The notes beneath the pieces are model-generated. The model worked only from the letters and a program-made list of their open reading frames with translations, did not search any database and was not told the DNA's origin. Below are positions 51,945 to 59,647 of a stretch of 64,000 bases of DNA, piece by piece. The translations under genes and the position numbers were made by a program. The stretch comes from JAKQDH01 sp029558835 (GTDB lineage Bacteria > Planctomycetota > Phycisphaerae > UBA1845), in the NCBI GenBank assembly GCA_035356615.1, contig DAOQSN010000008.1, forward strand, positions 62,001 through 126,000. Direction: 5' to 3'. Each line of letters starts with the position of its first letter. Position 1 is the first letter of the stretch.

Positions 51945-54773
51945 TCACTCCTGCGGGCAAGCGCGGACGATCTCCAGGCGGGCCGAATACTGAGCGGAAC
52001 GGAAGTCGGGTAGCTGCTCGCAAAGCTGCTCGACCTGGCCCTTGGTCATCTTGCCGCGCTTGGCGATGGTTACGTCGAGGGTGAGCGTGCCTGGGCCCGA
52101 CAGGCCGCCTCGCAGGCCGGCCGGCAGCGACGACAGATCAACCTCCTGGTCAGTCTGAAAGAACTGGAAGCGGATGCTGGTGATCTTCGCGCCTTCCGCC
52201 TGAGCAAGGCGGACGGCGATTTCCTGTCGCAGCGCGCCCTTGGATGGCTTCCAGGGGATGCTGATCTGTTCGGCGGGGCCGACAGAGACCGTGATGCCGA
52301 CGGAGTTGCTAATGATTTCGCCGGCAAGGGCAGTGATCTCCGCTTGGCCTTCGCGGTCGGCCAGGAGCACGCCATCGGCGGACACCGAAACGATGCTCGG
52401 ATTGCTGGAGCGCCACGCGACGTTGACCGAGGGCAAGGCTTTGCCGTTGTCGTCATAGCCGACAGCCGTAAGCCGGCGGGTGTCGCCGGGATTCAGGGTC
52501 AGCGCCCCGCCCGGCTGGACTTCCAGGCGGGCAAGCTCGGCCGGGGGTGGGGGCGGCTGCGGTTGTGGTGGTTGCGGCAGCTGCGGCGCAGTGCCCACCG
52601 GATCACCGAGGCGTGCATCCATGACCTCGGATTCGCTCAGTGGTGGGTTCACGTGACTGTAGTTGCCGCCAGCATGGTACAGACCGATCCTTCCCAGGCG
52701 GCACAGTTCACGTATTGCCCGCGTGACGCTCTGCACCGAAGTGGGTACGGGGAAGGTGAGCGTCTCGCGGTACTCCTTGTCCACGTCGCGGACGAGTCGG
52801 CTCTTCACCTGCTCAAGTCGCCCGGCCAAATGCTCCTGGAACACCATCGCAGGGAACAACTGCTGACTCAGGGCATCAACCACCTGCTCCTTGGTTATCG
52901 CGTTACCCAGGTTCTCTGGCTCTACTCTGTCGCCCGCGGGCGAAGCGCCGAAGGCCTCGAATCGCATGTACTGGAGGCCGGCCCGCCGAATCGCGTCGGT
53001 AATATACCTGCGGTCCTCCCGCCCGATCCGATCGTATTCATCCCTCCGTGCGTTGTCGCCCGCGCGTTCGGCCTGGTCTCGCAGTTCCTTCGCCGCCAAG
53101 CATCGCTGCGCCCACTTGCTAAGGTCGGCGTTCTGCTCAAGGTTGAAGTCTCTGGCACGCGGCTCCAAAAGTAGAACCTGATTGCGGACGGACAGCCCGT
53201 GGTAGAGGTCATGCCGCTCGTCCGGCGCCAGCAGGCGCGGCGCAAGCACTACGCGCAGCCGGTCCTTGCGAAGTGTGTCAAGCGCAGCCTTCGTGTCCTC
53301 CGCACCCGCAAAGACCACGGTGCTTTCCGTCTCGCGGAAGACCTCAGTCGTCCAGATCGCGCGGAGGAGGGCCTTGGACTTCGAGCCATCGGGGTCGATA
53401 GTGAGGCTACGGAACTCGACCTTGGCGTCGGCGTTCTCTTCCATGTCGAAGAAGAATTGATCCTGGGCGGCATGAAAGTGAGAGGCGTACTTACGGAAGG
53501 CAAGCAGGGTCTGCTCGAAGTCGTTGATGTCGGCTCCGGGCAGAATCACATGCCGAATCAACTCCTCGCGGTTGGCCCCGCGGGTTCGACCTTCACCGAC
53601 GAGTGTGTAGAGCATCGTCGCGGCAGCGATGCGTTCGCTCAGTGGGTACCGTGCGAGTTCTTCGACGTTCGACTTCGCGCGGTTGATGAGGTCCCCTCCG
53701 GGGTCCAGGTCCTGGAGCCGCATCGCTGTTTCCAGGTCACGAAGTGTCGCGTGGCCTGCGGTGATGACGTCCTCGGACTCGTGCGTCGCTCGGACAAGGT
53801 GGGCAAGGAACCCAAGCGACCCCCGGATGTTTTGGAAACCGCCGCGCTGTGGCACACGCTCCAGAATCAGCGTCAGAAGCTCTGGCTGAAACGGGTAGCA
53901 CTCGCGCATCCGGCTGCGGAAGCCTTCTGAGTCGAAGGTCGGGACGAACCGTCGCCACGTGTTTAGCAGACTGTCGATGGTGCCGGCCACGGCAGTGGGG
54001 TTGAAGGTCAGGAAGTTCTGGAACAACCGGTGCAATACGACCCGGGCCTTGTCCGCTGGCGTTGACCTCGCAAACTGGACACGGACGTTGGGCACACGGA
54101 CGAGCGTGGCACCCGGCTCCTGGCCCGCGTCGTAGATGCCGGCGAAGATGGTTACCTGAGGTGAGCGGTTGCCCAACTCGGAGAGCATCTGTAAGAAGGC
54201 GATGTTCTGCCGCCGCAAGGCGTCGTCAGAGATCATCCGAATGCCCTGCTCCAGTTCGTCAAGTATGACGACGAGGTGTCGGTCACCTACGGCTTCCAGG
54301 ACTTGCCGATCGTCGGGGTAGACCTCGTAGCGCCCACGGACCGAAAGCCCCGCTTCGCTGAAGATGAAGTCCCACAAACGCATCAAGGGGTGATCTGTGT
54401 ACTTGTGAGCAACGACGACGGCATTGGTAGGACTGCTCAGCGACAAACCATGCCGCGACAGCCAGCGGCCCCCGTCGCTGGAGTGCTTCAGTAGGTGGTA
54501 GATAAGCACCAGCAGGTGCGACTTGCCGCTCCCCTTGAGCCCCTCAAAGAGAAACAGGGCCGGGGTGCTGCTCCGTTGCGCAAAACGGTCGTTGAGGCGG
54601 TTTACGACGCGCTTGATGTCGGCAGTCGGGTACGTGAGGCTGAGAAAAGCCTCGGGCTTCGATTCCAGCTTGCGGTGCCGGCGGTCTCCGAGGTTGCGGA
54701 GGTCGATGATCCCCTCAACGCCGTCATCGGAGAGGACCTCCGGGCGCGGAGTCAGGTACTGCGCATAGCTCAT
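51945..54773 (-). CDS. DUF499-type AAA ATPase with Pro-rich linker and Ig-like domain
   Basis: About 942 residues from the ATG at 54773, chosen over the longer frame because the upstream part lacks a ribosome binding site; a GGGA lies 10 bases before it. The Walker A motif GLKGSGKS (residues 78-85) and Walker B LVVILDELEQGI mark a large AAA ATPase of the DUF499 group. After residue about 690 comes an HTH-like stretch, a poly-Pro linker (PQPPQPQPPPP, about 725-743) and then a beta-rich domain of Big2 Ig-like type (about 745-834; TLNPGDTRRLTAVGYD, VSADGVLLADREGQAEITA). Ig-like domains in a cytoplasmic AAA protein are unusual. Confidence 0.9.
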   Translation of the reverse strand: MSYAQYLTPRPEVLSDDGVEGIIDLRNLGDRRHRKLESKPEAFLSLTYPTADIKRVVNRLNDRFAQRSSTPALFLFEGLKGSGKSHLLVLIYHLLKHSSDGGRWLSRHGLSLSSPTNAVVVAHKYTDHPLMRLWDFIFSEAGLSVRGRYEVYPDDRQVLEAVGDRHLVVILDELEQGIRMISDDALRRQNIAFLQMLSELGNRSPQVTIFAGIYDAGQEPGATLVRVPNVRVQFARSTPADKARVVLHRLFQNFLTFNPTAVAGTIDSLLNTWRRFVPTFDSEGFRSRMRECYPFQPELLTLILERVPQRGGFQNIRGSLGFLAHLVRATHESEDVITAGHATLRDLETAMRLQDLDPGGDLINRAKSNVEELARYPLSERIAAATMLYTLVGEGRTRGANREELIRHVILPGADINDFEQTLLAFRKYASHFHAAQDQFFFDMEENADAKVEFRSLTIDPDGSKSKALLRAIWTTEVFRETESTVVFAGAEDTKAALDTLRKDRLRVVLAPRLLAPDERHDLYHGLSVRNQVLLLEPRARDFNLEQNADLSKWAQRCLAAKELRDQAERAGDNARRDEYDRIGREDRRYITDAIRRAGLQYMRFEAFGASPAGDRVEPENLGNAITKEQVVDALSQQLFPAMVFQEHLAGRLEQVKSRLVRDVDKEYRETLTFPVPTSVQSVTRAIRELCRLGRIGLYHAGGNYSHVNPPLSESEVMDARLGDPVGTAPQLPQPPQPQPPPPPAELARLEVQPGGALTLNPGDTRRLTAVGYDDNGKALPSVNVAWRSSNPSIVSVSADGVLLADREGQAEITALAGEIISNSVGITVSVGPAEQISIPWKPSKGALRQEIAVRLAQAEGAKITSIRFQFFQTDQEVDLSSLPAGLRGGLSGPGTLTLDVTIAKRGKMTKGQVEQLCEQLPDFRSAQYSARLEIVRACPQE

Positions 54774-54796
54774 GTTCCGAGTCCCTCGATTGCCGC

Positions 54797-54985
54797 TCAG
54801 CCGGTCGGCTTCCGGTTCCCTAACCACTGATCAATGATGCCTCTGTGAAACCGCCAGTGGCGGCCGACCTTCTGCGCGGGCAACTTGCCTTCCTGGGCCA
54901 GCTTGTAGAGCGTGGACCGGGAGATCTTCAGGTACTTCGACAGCTCGGCGATAGTCAACACCGTGTCCGGTGGCGACTTGGCCAT
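54797..54985 (-). CDS. excisionase/MerR-type HTH protein, first gene of the defence operon
   Basis: 62 residues from the ATG at 54985 with GGGAGGG 5-8 bases before it; the longer frame to 55060 is less likely. The pattern TIAELSKYLKISRSTLYKLAQEGKLPAQKVGRHWRFHRGIIDQWL is the helix-turn-helix of excisionase-type regulators. It sits just after a strong promoter and an inverted repeat (55044-55070), so it may repress its own operon. It is followed by the ATPase gene 23 bases later. Confidence 0.85.
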   Translation of the reverse strand: MAKSPPDTVLTIAELSKYLKISRSTLYKLAQEGKLPAQKVGRHWRFHRGIIDQWLGNRKPTG

Positions 54986-55041
54986 GGGGCCCTCCCTTTC
55001 GACTGGGGCCGGCTTCGGCTGCCCCCGAAGGCGACCTCCCC

Positions 55042-55070
55042 ATTTGACAGTTGTTCCCAACGTGTGTCAA
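55042..55070 (-). promoter_or_regulatory. sigma-70-like promoter overlapping a nested inverted repeat
   Basis: On the minus strand, TTGACA (55070-55065) is followed after exactly 17 bases by TCAAAT (55047-55042), a good -35/-10 pair about 55-60 bases upstream of the HTH gene ATG. The same segment holds nested inverted repeats: TTGACA-cac-GTTG-ggaa-CAAC-TGTCAA (55070-55044). The operator thus covers the whole promoter, fitting repression by the HTH protein made from the first gene. No activator or other site is visible. Confidence 0.65.
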
Positions 55071-55293
55071 TCGTTTCCATCCCGCGCGAGTGAGCGACCG
55101 TGGGCACCCGCGCCACCGGGCATTGCACCCTTGCACCCACCACGTGCAGCACCTAGGGTGTCCCCCCCCGGGCTGGAGGGTCAGGACTCGGGAGGTTCTG
55201 CGGTAGGCAGCCCCGGCGCCGGCCGGCCGAAGTTGCGGCTCGGTCCCCCCTTGCGGCCGGAACCACCACCACGTGACCGCTCTTCGGCGACGC

Positions 55294-55317
55294 CCCCGTA
55301 GTTTGCCCACTACGGGG
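55294..55317. terminator. 9-bp hairpin between phage and defence genes
   Basis: CCCCGTAGT (55294-55302) pairs with ACTACGGGG (55309-55317), loop TTGCCC. It lies between the 3' end of the phage module (transcribed leftward, ending at 55424) and the promoter at 55070, so it may stop phage transcription before the defence operon. A T tract is lacking. Confidence 0.5.
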
Positions 55318-55423
55318 TGGGGTTGCCCCGAGTCCCGGCCCGCCCCCAGGCGTAGCTCGCCGGCATTCTAGGGACACGCGAGGTCCGGGTGGGCGTAGCC
55401 GCCGGCGCGGACGCAGCGCACGC

Positions 55424-55897
55424 TTATGGCCTTCGCCACCATACCCGCTCCGCCGGGAACTTCCCCAGGGGGCAGCGCCAGGCCCGGAACTTGCGCTTCC
55501 AGCGGAGTTGGGAGAACGGCCACCAGCGGGATCGGGGGCAGCGGCAGGATTCGACGACGCAGTATTGGCAGCCCTCGATGGTGCGTCGGCCGCCGCAGGC
55601 TTGGCCGGGTTTGCCGTCGCAGAAGGCGCGGCGACAGGCCTCGATCTCGGGGGAGACCGTGCCACCGGCCACGGTCAGCAGGAAGGCGCGGGCCAGCACG
55701 TACACGTCGTCGAAATGGATCAAAGCATAGGCGACGCCACGCAAGAGCCTGCCGAGGGAGCGGACGACGCGGATATCCAACGGCGGCCGGGGCGTCCGGG
55801 CATCAAGCATCGCTCGCTGACTGGGAAGCAGGTTACCCGCCGACCGGTCGCCTCCCGACGCAACGATGCGGGTGTTGTCGGTATGCGCGGGCGTCAT
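55424..55897 (-). CDS. hypothetical protein with Cys-rich C-terminal half
   Basis: About 157 residues from the ATG at 55897, with GGAGGA 10-15 bases upstream. Its N-terminal half is polar and the second half has Cys clusters (CRRAFCDGKPGQACGGRRTIEGCQYC, CRCP) followed by a Trp/Arg-rich tail. It starts 4 bases after the stop of the Cys-rich phage-locus protein, on the same strand. No family was recognised. Confidence 0.6.
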   Translation of the reverse strand: MTPAHTDNTRIVASGGDRSAGNLLPSQRAMLDARTPRPPLDIRVVRSLGRLLRGVAYALIHFDDVYVLARAFLLTVAGGTVSPEIEACRRAFCDGKPGQACGGRRTIEGCQYCVVESCRCPRSRWWPFSQLRWKRKFRAWRCPLGKFPAERVWWRRP

Positions 55898-55901
55898 CGA
55901 C

Positions 55902-57413
55902 TCAACATCCTCCACAAGTCGCACGCAGCAGGCCGCTCGGGTCGCTCCTCAACTGGACCGAACCCTCCCATACCTCCGGCGCGGTCGCGCCGGTCTTGCG
56001 GCTGGCCCGGGCGGGGACCGCGAAGTCGAGCAAGTTGCAGCCCACCGCACAGCAGGCGACCAGGTGGTCGTCGTACTGGGTGCCCTCGACAATGTCCGGC
56101 CAGGGCGGGTCCGTGTCGTGCCCGAGCTGGCCCTCCCACTCGAACGCCCACGGTGGCGTGAACGGGCGGCCGTTGTCATCGAGGAACAGCACACGCTCGC
56201 CTTCTACCGACCACGCTTGGCTTGCGCCCGAGCCGTACAGGCCGGGCGTACAGGGGTCAGGGCCGAGGAAGTAGACTTCCTCCTGGTGCCGCGGGTCTTC
56301 GGGTGGCAGCCAGCTCCGCGTCAGGTAGACCAGCGGATCGAAGTGCGGAAACGCGGTGCCGATGTTGCGCCGCACGCCCAGCTCGAACTGGGCGCCGAAT
56401 TCCGCGGCCGCGTACAGGTGCGGTTCGAGGCCACCGCCGGGCAGCCGTTGCCCGGTATTCAGCAGCGTCAGTTCGAGCCAGACGCGGCAGTACTTCAGTA
56501 CCAGATCACAGGTGAACGCGTGTCCGCACTTGGCCAGGCGGCAGTTGAGTTGCCGCACGGTAGGCCACTCGTCCCAAGCCATCGGCTCGGCCGGCCACGC
56601 ACGTTCCCACCAGCCCTGCTTGTAGTGCTGGTAGGAGTAGTTCTCGCCATAGTGGTCCAGGCGGTCCATGTTGGGGCCGTGCAGGCTGGAGACCAGCGCC
56701 AGGGCGGCGTTCTTGATGGCCACGATGGTCGGGTTGCGCCCGGGCGCCCCGAGCACGTCCCTGAAGGCGGCGTTGCCCAAGTCGAAGCCGAAGTAGTTGA
56801 AGATGTGCTGGTGAGGCGCGATGAAGTAGTCGCCCGTCTGAGCGCTCTTCCCCCAGCAGCGGTGCATCATGGGCGTGACCATGCAGGGGTGGTGCTGAAT
56901 GAAGCCCATGCCACGCTGGCTCATCCGCGCGCCACAGCGCACGAATACCGGCACGTAAAACGGCGACGGCGGCCACGGCTTACGCCGCGTGCACTGTTGG
57001 TATTCCCGCCCCCCTTGAAGAACGGCACGCCCCGACCATTCCTCGAAGTGGCCACAGGAACCCGAGCACTCGGAACCGTATGGAGACCACTCATCGTATT
57101 CTTGGCCGTCAGGAGTGTGCTTCGTAGCGATGGCGAAGATGACTCTGGTGTCGCCGTTAACTTCGTTCCCCTCGGGTACGCCGTGCGGCCCGGGCGGCGC
57201 GCCGATGTAGGCGAAGCGACCGCAACTCCAGGGTGTGCGGTCCACGCCGTCCGCGTCGCCGCTGTAAGCGTTCGGGTGTCTGCGCGCTTGTCGATGCCCG
57301 TCCAGGCTCGCCCCGCCCAGCGGCACGTAGTTCTGCGTGCACAGCTCGTTCGGCCACGCGCGCCAGTCGCAAGGGCCGTCATACTCATAACACCAGAACG
57401 TCGGGTCGCTCAT
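55902..57413 (-). CDS. large hypothetical protein of the phage module, Cys- and Trp-rich
   Basis: 503 residues from the ATG at 57413, whose ATGA overlaps the stop of the preceding gene. It has about 20 Cys (FWCYEYDGPCDW, CSGSCGHF, VFVRCGARM, CCAVGCNLL) and many Trp, without a signal peptide. No family was recognised. The Cys/Trp-rich, globular make-up could be a tail-tip or receptor-binding protein, as its position after the tape measure and structural genes suggests, but this is an inference. Confidence 0.65.
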   Translation of the reverse strand: MSDPTFWCYEYDGPCDWRAWPNELCTQNYVPLGGASLDGHRQARRHPNAYSGDADGVDRTPWSCGRFAYIGAPPGPHGVPEGNEVNGDTRVIFAIATKHTPDGQEYDEWSPYGSECSGSCGHFEEWSGRAVLQGGREYQQCTRRKPWPPSPFYVPVFVRCGARMSQRGMGFIQHHPCMVTPMMHRCWGKSAQTGDYFIAPHQHIFNYFGFDLGNAAFRDVLGAPGRNPTIVAIKNAALALVSSLHGPNMDRLDHYGENYSYQHYKQGWWERAWPAEPMAWDEWPTVRQLNCRLAKCGHAFTCDLVLKYCRVWLELTLLNTGQRLPGGGLEPHLYAAAEFGAQFELGVRRNIGTAFPHFDPLVYLTRSWLPPEDPRHQEEVYFLGPDPCTPGLYGSGASQAWSVEGERVLFLDDNGRPFTPPWAFEWEGQLGHDTDPPWPDIVEGTQYDDHLVACCAVGCNLLDFAVPARASRKTGATAPEVWEGSVQLRSDPSGLLRATCGGC

Positions 57414-57973
57414 GTCGGAAAGCCCTTGGGCTCGTTGCTGAAGAACACCGTGCACACGACCGGCACCTCGTAGTACACATAGCCGAACAGGTAGCCCGAC
57501 GAGCCGACGCCGAAAGCGCCGACCGAAGTCTTGACGTTAGGACCGCTGTGAAGCACCGGGCGCAGGTAGCCGTCGTCACAGAGCGCCAGGCCGACAGTCT
57601 GGTAAGCCACGTCGCTGTACCCGCTTACGCGCGGCGGCGGTGGCCCGGGCCAGGGGTGATAGGGCTGCCCGCCGACCAGGCCGCGGATTGGATGCGTGGT
57701 GACCAGCACCGCCGCGCCGTCTTCAGCGCCCGGGTGGTCGGGGTACAGGAACAACTCCTGGGGCGGCGGGGCCGGCGGACTGCCTGATTCACTTCCCGAG
57801 CCGGTCCCTTCACCGAGCAGGCGTAGCTGTTGCCCCCAAAGCAGCCAGCGCGGCGGGATCGCCAGCGTGGCGTAAGCGCATTCCGCGTAGTTGCGGGAGT
57901 AGAGGTGGGGGTCGAACGTCTCGTTCTCGCGCTCGAAGGCGTAGGCCGGGATGTCCTGGACGGGGCCGGACAC
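57410..57973 (-). CDS. hypothetical phage-module protein
   Basis: About 187 residues from the GTG at 57973, chosen because AGGAG is 6-8 bases before it; a longer upstream frame reads as non-coding. It has a Ser/Pro-rich centre (GSGSESGSPPAPPP) and beta-rich ends (YLFGYVYYEVPVVCTVF). It follows the preceding gene by 2 bases and overlaps the next by 4. No family was recognised; a tail or baseplate role is likely by position. Confidence 0.65.
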   Translation of the reverse strand: MSGPVQDIPAYAFERENETFDPHLYSRNYAECAYATLAIPPRWLLWGQQLRLLGEGTGSGSESGSPPAPPPQELFLYPDHPGAEDGAAVLVTTHPIRGLVGGQPYHPWPGPPPPRVSGYSDVAYQTVGLALCDDGYLRPVLHSGPNVKTSVGAFGVGSSGYLFGYVYYEVPVVCTVFFSNEPKGFPT

Positions 57974-57975
57974 GG

Positions 57976-58833
57976 CTATACTCCTGGCGCCGGAATGCCG
58001 TCCACGACCGGGTAGTTGGGCACGGGGCCAATGGCCGCGAACTTCGGCAGTTGCATGACGTAGGGGCGGCCGCCGATGCGGGCCAGGGGCATGACGGTGA
58101 CCCAGTCTTGCAGTTCGCCCTCGACGATGAAGGGGCTGTAGTAGACAGTGCGAACCATCGGCCACGGCCATGCCAGGAAGGCGTCGCCGGTAATCTCAAA
58201 TCCGCCTTCCGTGGCGGCCACCTGTTGGACGATGAGCCAGGTCTCGTGCACCTCGCGGACGATCACGAACTCCAGGCCGGTGCTGGCGCCGCCGCCAAGG
58301 CGGGCGACAGCCCAGGCGACATCAGGATCATCGCGCTGCTCTTCTGGCTGGACCCACAGCAATTGTGCCAAGCCGGCGCCGCCCGACAGCAGCCAGCGGG
58401 TTTCATCCGGCTCGATGTCCGCGTAGTCATCATCGTTGCTCTGCATCTCGACGCGGACAACGCACGCCCCGGACACGCAGGCCCGCACGATGTCGCCGGC
58501 AGCCGCGGGCTCCAAGAGGACCACGAAGCGGCCGCGATGGCCATCCGCGGGCACCACACCGGACATGGCGACGCGGTTCTGGAACTCCTCCAGGTTATCG
58601 GTGGGGTCGATCAGCGGGCCGGCCAAGCCTAGCACAGCAAAGCGATCCAGTACGGCCCCGCTGTCGTTGCGTACCGGGATGATGCCCGTCTGTCGCTGCT
58701 CGCGCTGGCTGCCAGAGGCCCGGTTATGCTGCCGGGCCTGAAAGTCGCGCGCGGCGTCGATGAAGGTGTTGAACGTGCTGGCCGCGATCTTGAGCGGATC
58801 GCCACGCCGGACCTTGTGCAGCTCGCCCGCCAT
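57976..58833 (-). CDS. hypothetical phage-module protein
   Basis: 285 residues. The ATG at 58833 overlaps the stop of the preceding gene (TGATG). An N-terminal helical segment (IAASTFNTFIDAARDFQARQ) is followed by a beta-rich body with FVVLLEPAAAGDIVRACVSG and VYYSPFIVEGELQDW. No family was recognised. In phage order it stands two genes after the tape measure, where distal tail or baseplate genes usually are. Confidence 0.7.
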   Translation of the reverse strand: MAGELHKVRRGDPLKIAASTFNTFIDAARDFQARQHNRASGSQREQRQTGIIPVRNDSGAVLDRFAVLGLAGPLIDPTDNLEEFQNRVAMSGVVPADGHRGRFVVLLEPAAAGDIVRACVSGACVVRVEMQSNDDDYADIEPDETRWLLSGGAGLAQLLWVQPEEQRDDPDVAWAVARLGGGASTGLEFVIVREVHETWLIVQQVAATEGGFEITGDAFLAWPWPMVRTVYYSPFIVEGELQDWVTVMPLARIGGRPYVMQLPKFAAIGPVPNYPVVDGIPAPGV

Positions 58834-59639
58834 CAGATGCCCAACTGCGAGAAGTCGCCGTAGTCGTAGACCTTCTCCACGTACACCGCAGCCGGCCGCT
58901 TTGTCAGCGCTTGCGCCGCCTCGTCCACGGCATCGACGTAGCGCACCCAGAGGTACTCCCAGCCCTTCTTAGCGATCCCCGTGATGTCGCCGACGACCAA
59001 GCCGGTCTCATTCGGGTTGGCCGCGAACTTGTAGTTCAGCTCCCAGTCACCGCCGCCGCGCTTGCTGCCGCCAGCGCCGAGGAAGAGCACTTCCCCCTGG
59101 GCGAACCCGCGCCAAGTGGCGCCATTCACCTTGCCCGTGAGGTTGAACAGGACGCCCTTGTACGCATCCGTCACGAATGCGTCGGGCAGGTACCACGTCT
59201 CCGACCACTGATAAGCGCGCACGGCGATATCGACGCCCTCGACAGCGTCGGGCGTCACGCCGATGAGCTGCTTGCAGTTCGGCGCGGTCTTGCCCGGCGG
59301 CGCGTAGGAGCCCACCGTCGCGCGGCTATGGGCGATATGTTGGGTCCCGCCGCCGGTGTCGAAGGAGAAGACGGACTCATTCGTCGGCTGAATGATGCCC
59401 CAACGGACAGCCACCTCCCAGAGGCCATTGCCCGCTTCTTCGGGGTCGATCGACTCGCGTGGAATCAGCACCAAGCCGTTCCCGTACACGTCGAACCAAA
59501 GCGGCGCATAGGCATCGACGGCTGCAATCGCCTCGACCTCCTCCACTGCCCCCCTCACGAGGTAATGACGCTCGTCCCAGGGATTGCTGCTCACCGAACA
59601 GCGGCGGCTGCCGTGCTTCTCCTCGACGGTGATCGGCAT
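58833..59639 (-). CDS. phage distal tail-like protein
   Basis: 268 residues from the ATG at 59639, 8 bases after the tape measure stop. Beta-rich throughout (HYLVRGAVEEVEAIAAVDAY, PLWFDVYGNGLVLIPRE, VFSFDTGGGTQ, WELNYKFAANPNE). Its place directly after the tape measure protein is that of a distal tail or tail-hub protein, and the beta make-up agrees. No enzyme motif. Assignment rests on position. Confidence 0.7.
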   Translation of the reverse strand: MPITVEEKHGSRRCSVSSNPWDERHYLVRGAVEEVEAIAAVDAYAPLWFDVYGNGLVLIPRESIDPEEAGNGLWEVAVRWGIIQPTNESVFSFDTGGGTQHIAHSRATVGSYAPPGKTAPNCKQLIGVTPDAVEGVDIAVRAYQWSETWYLPDAFVTDAYKGVLFNLTGKVNGATWRGFAQGEVLFLGAGGSKRGGGDWELNYKFAANPNETGLVVGDITGIAKKGWEYLWVRYVDAVDEAAQALTKRPAAVYVEKVYDYGDFSQLGI

Positions 59640-59647
59640 CGCGCACC

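Noticed and set aside
42700..54985. Assignment of the defence operon to DISARM or canonical BREX
   Set aside because: It has SNF2 and methylase parts but no DrmA/DrmB/DrmC, and PglZ but no BrxA/BrxB/BrxL, so only similarity is claimed.
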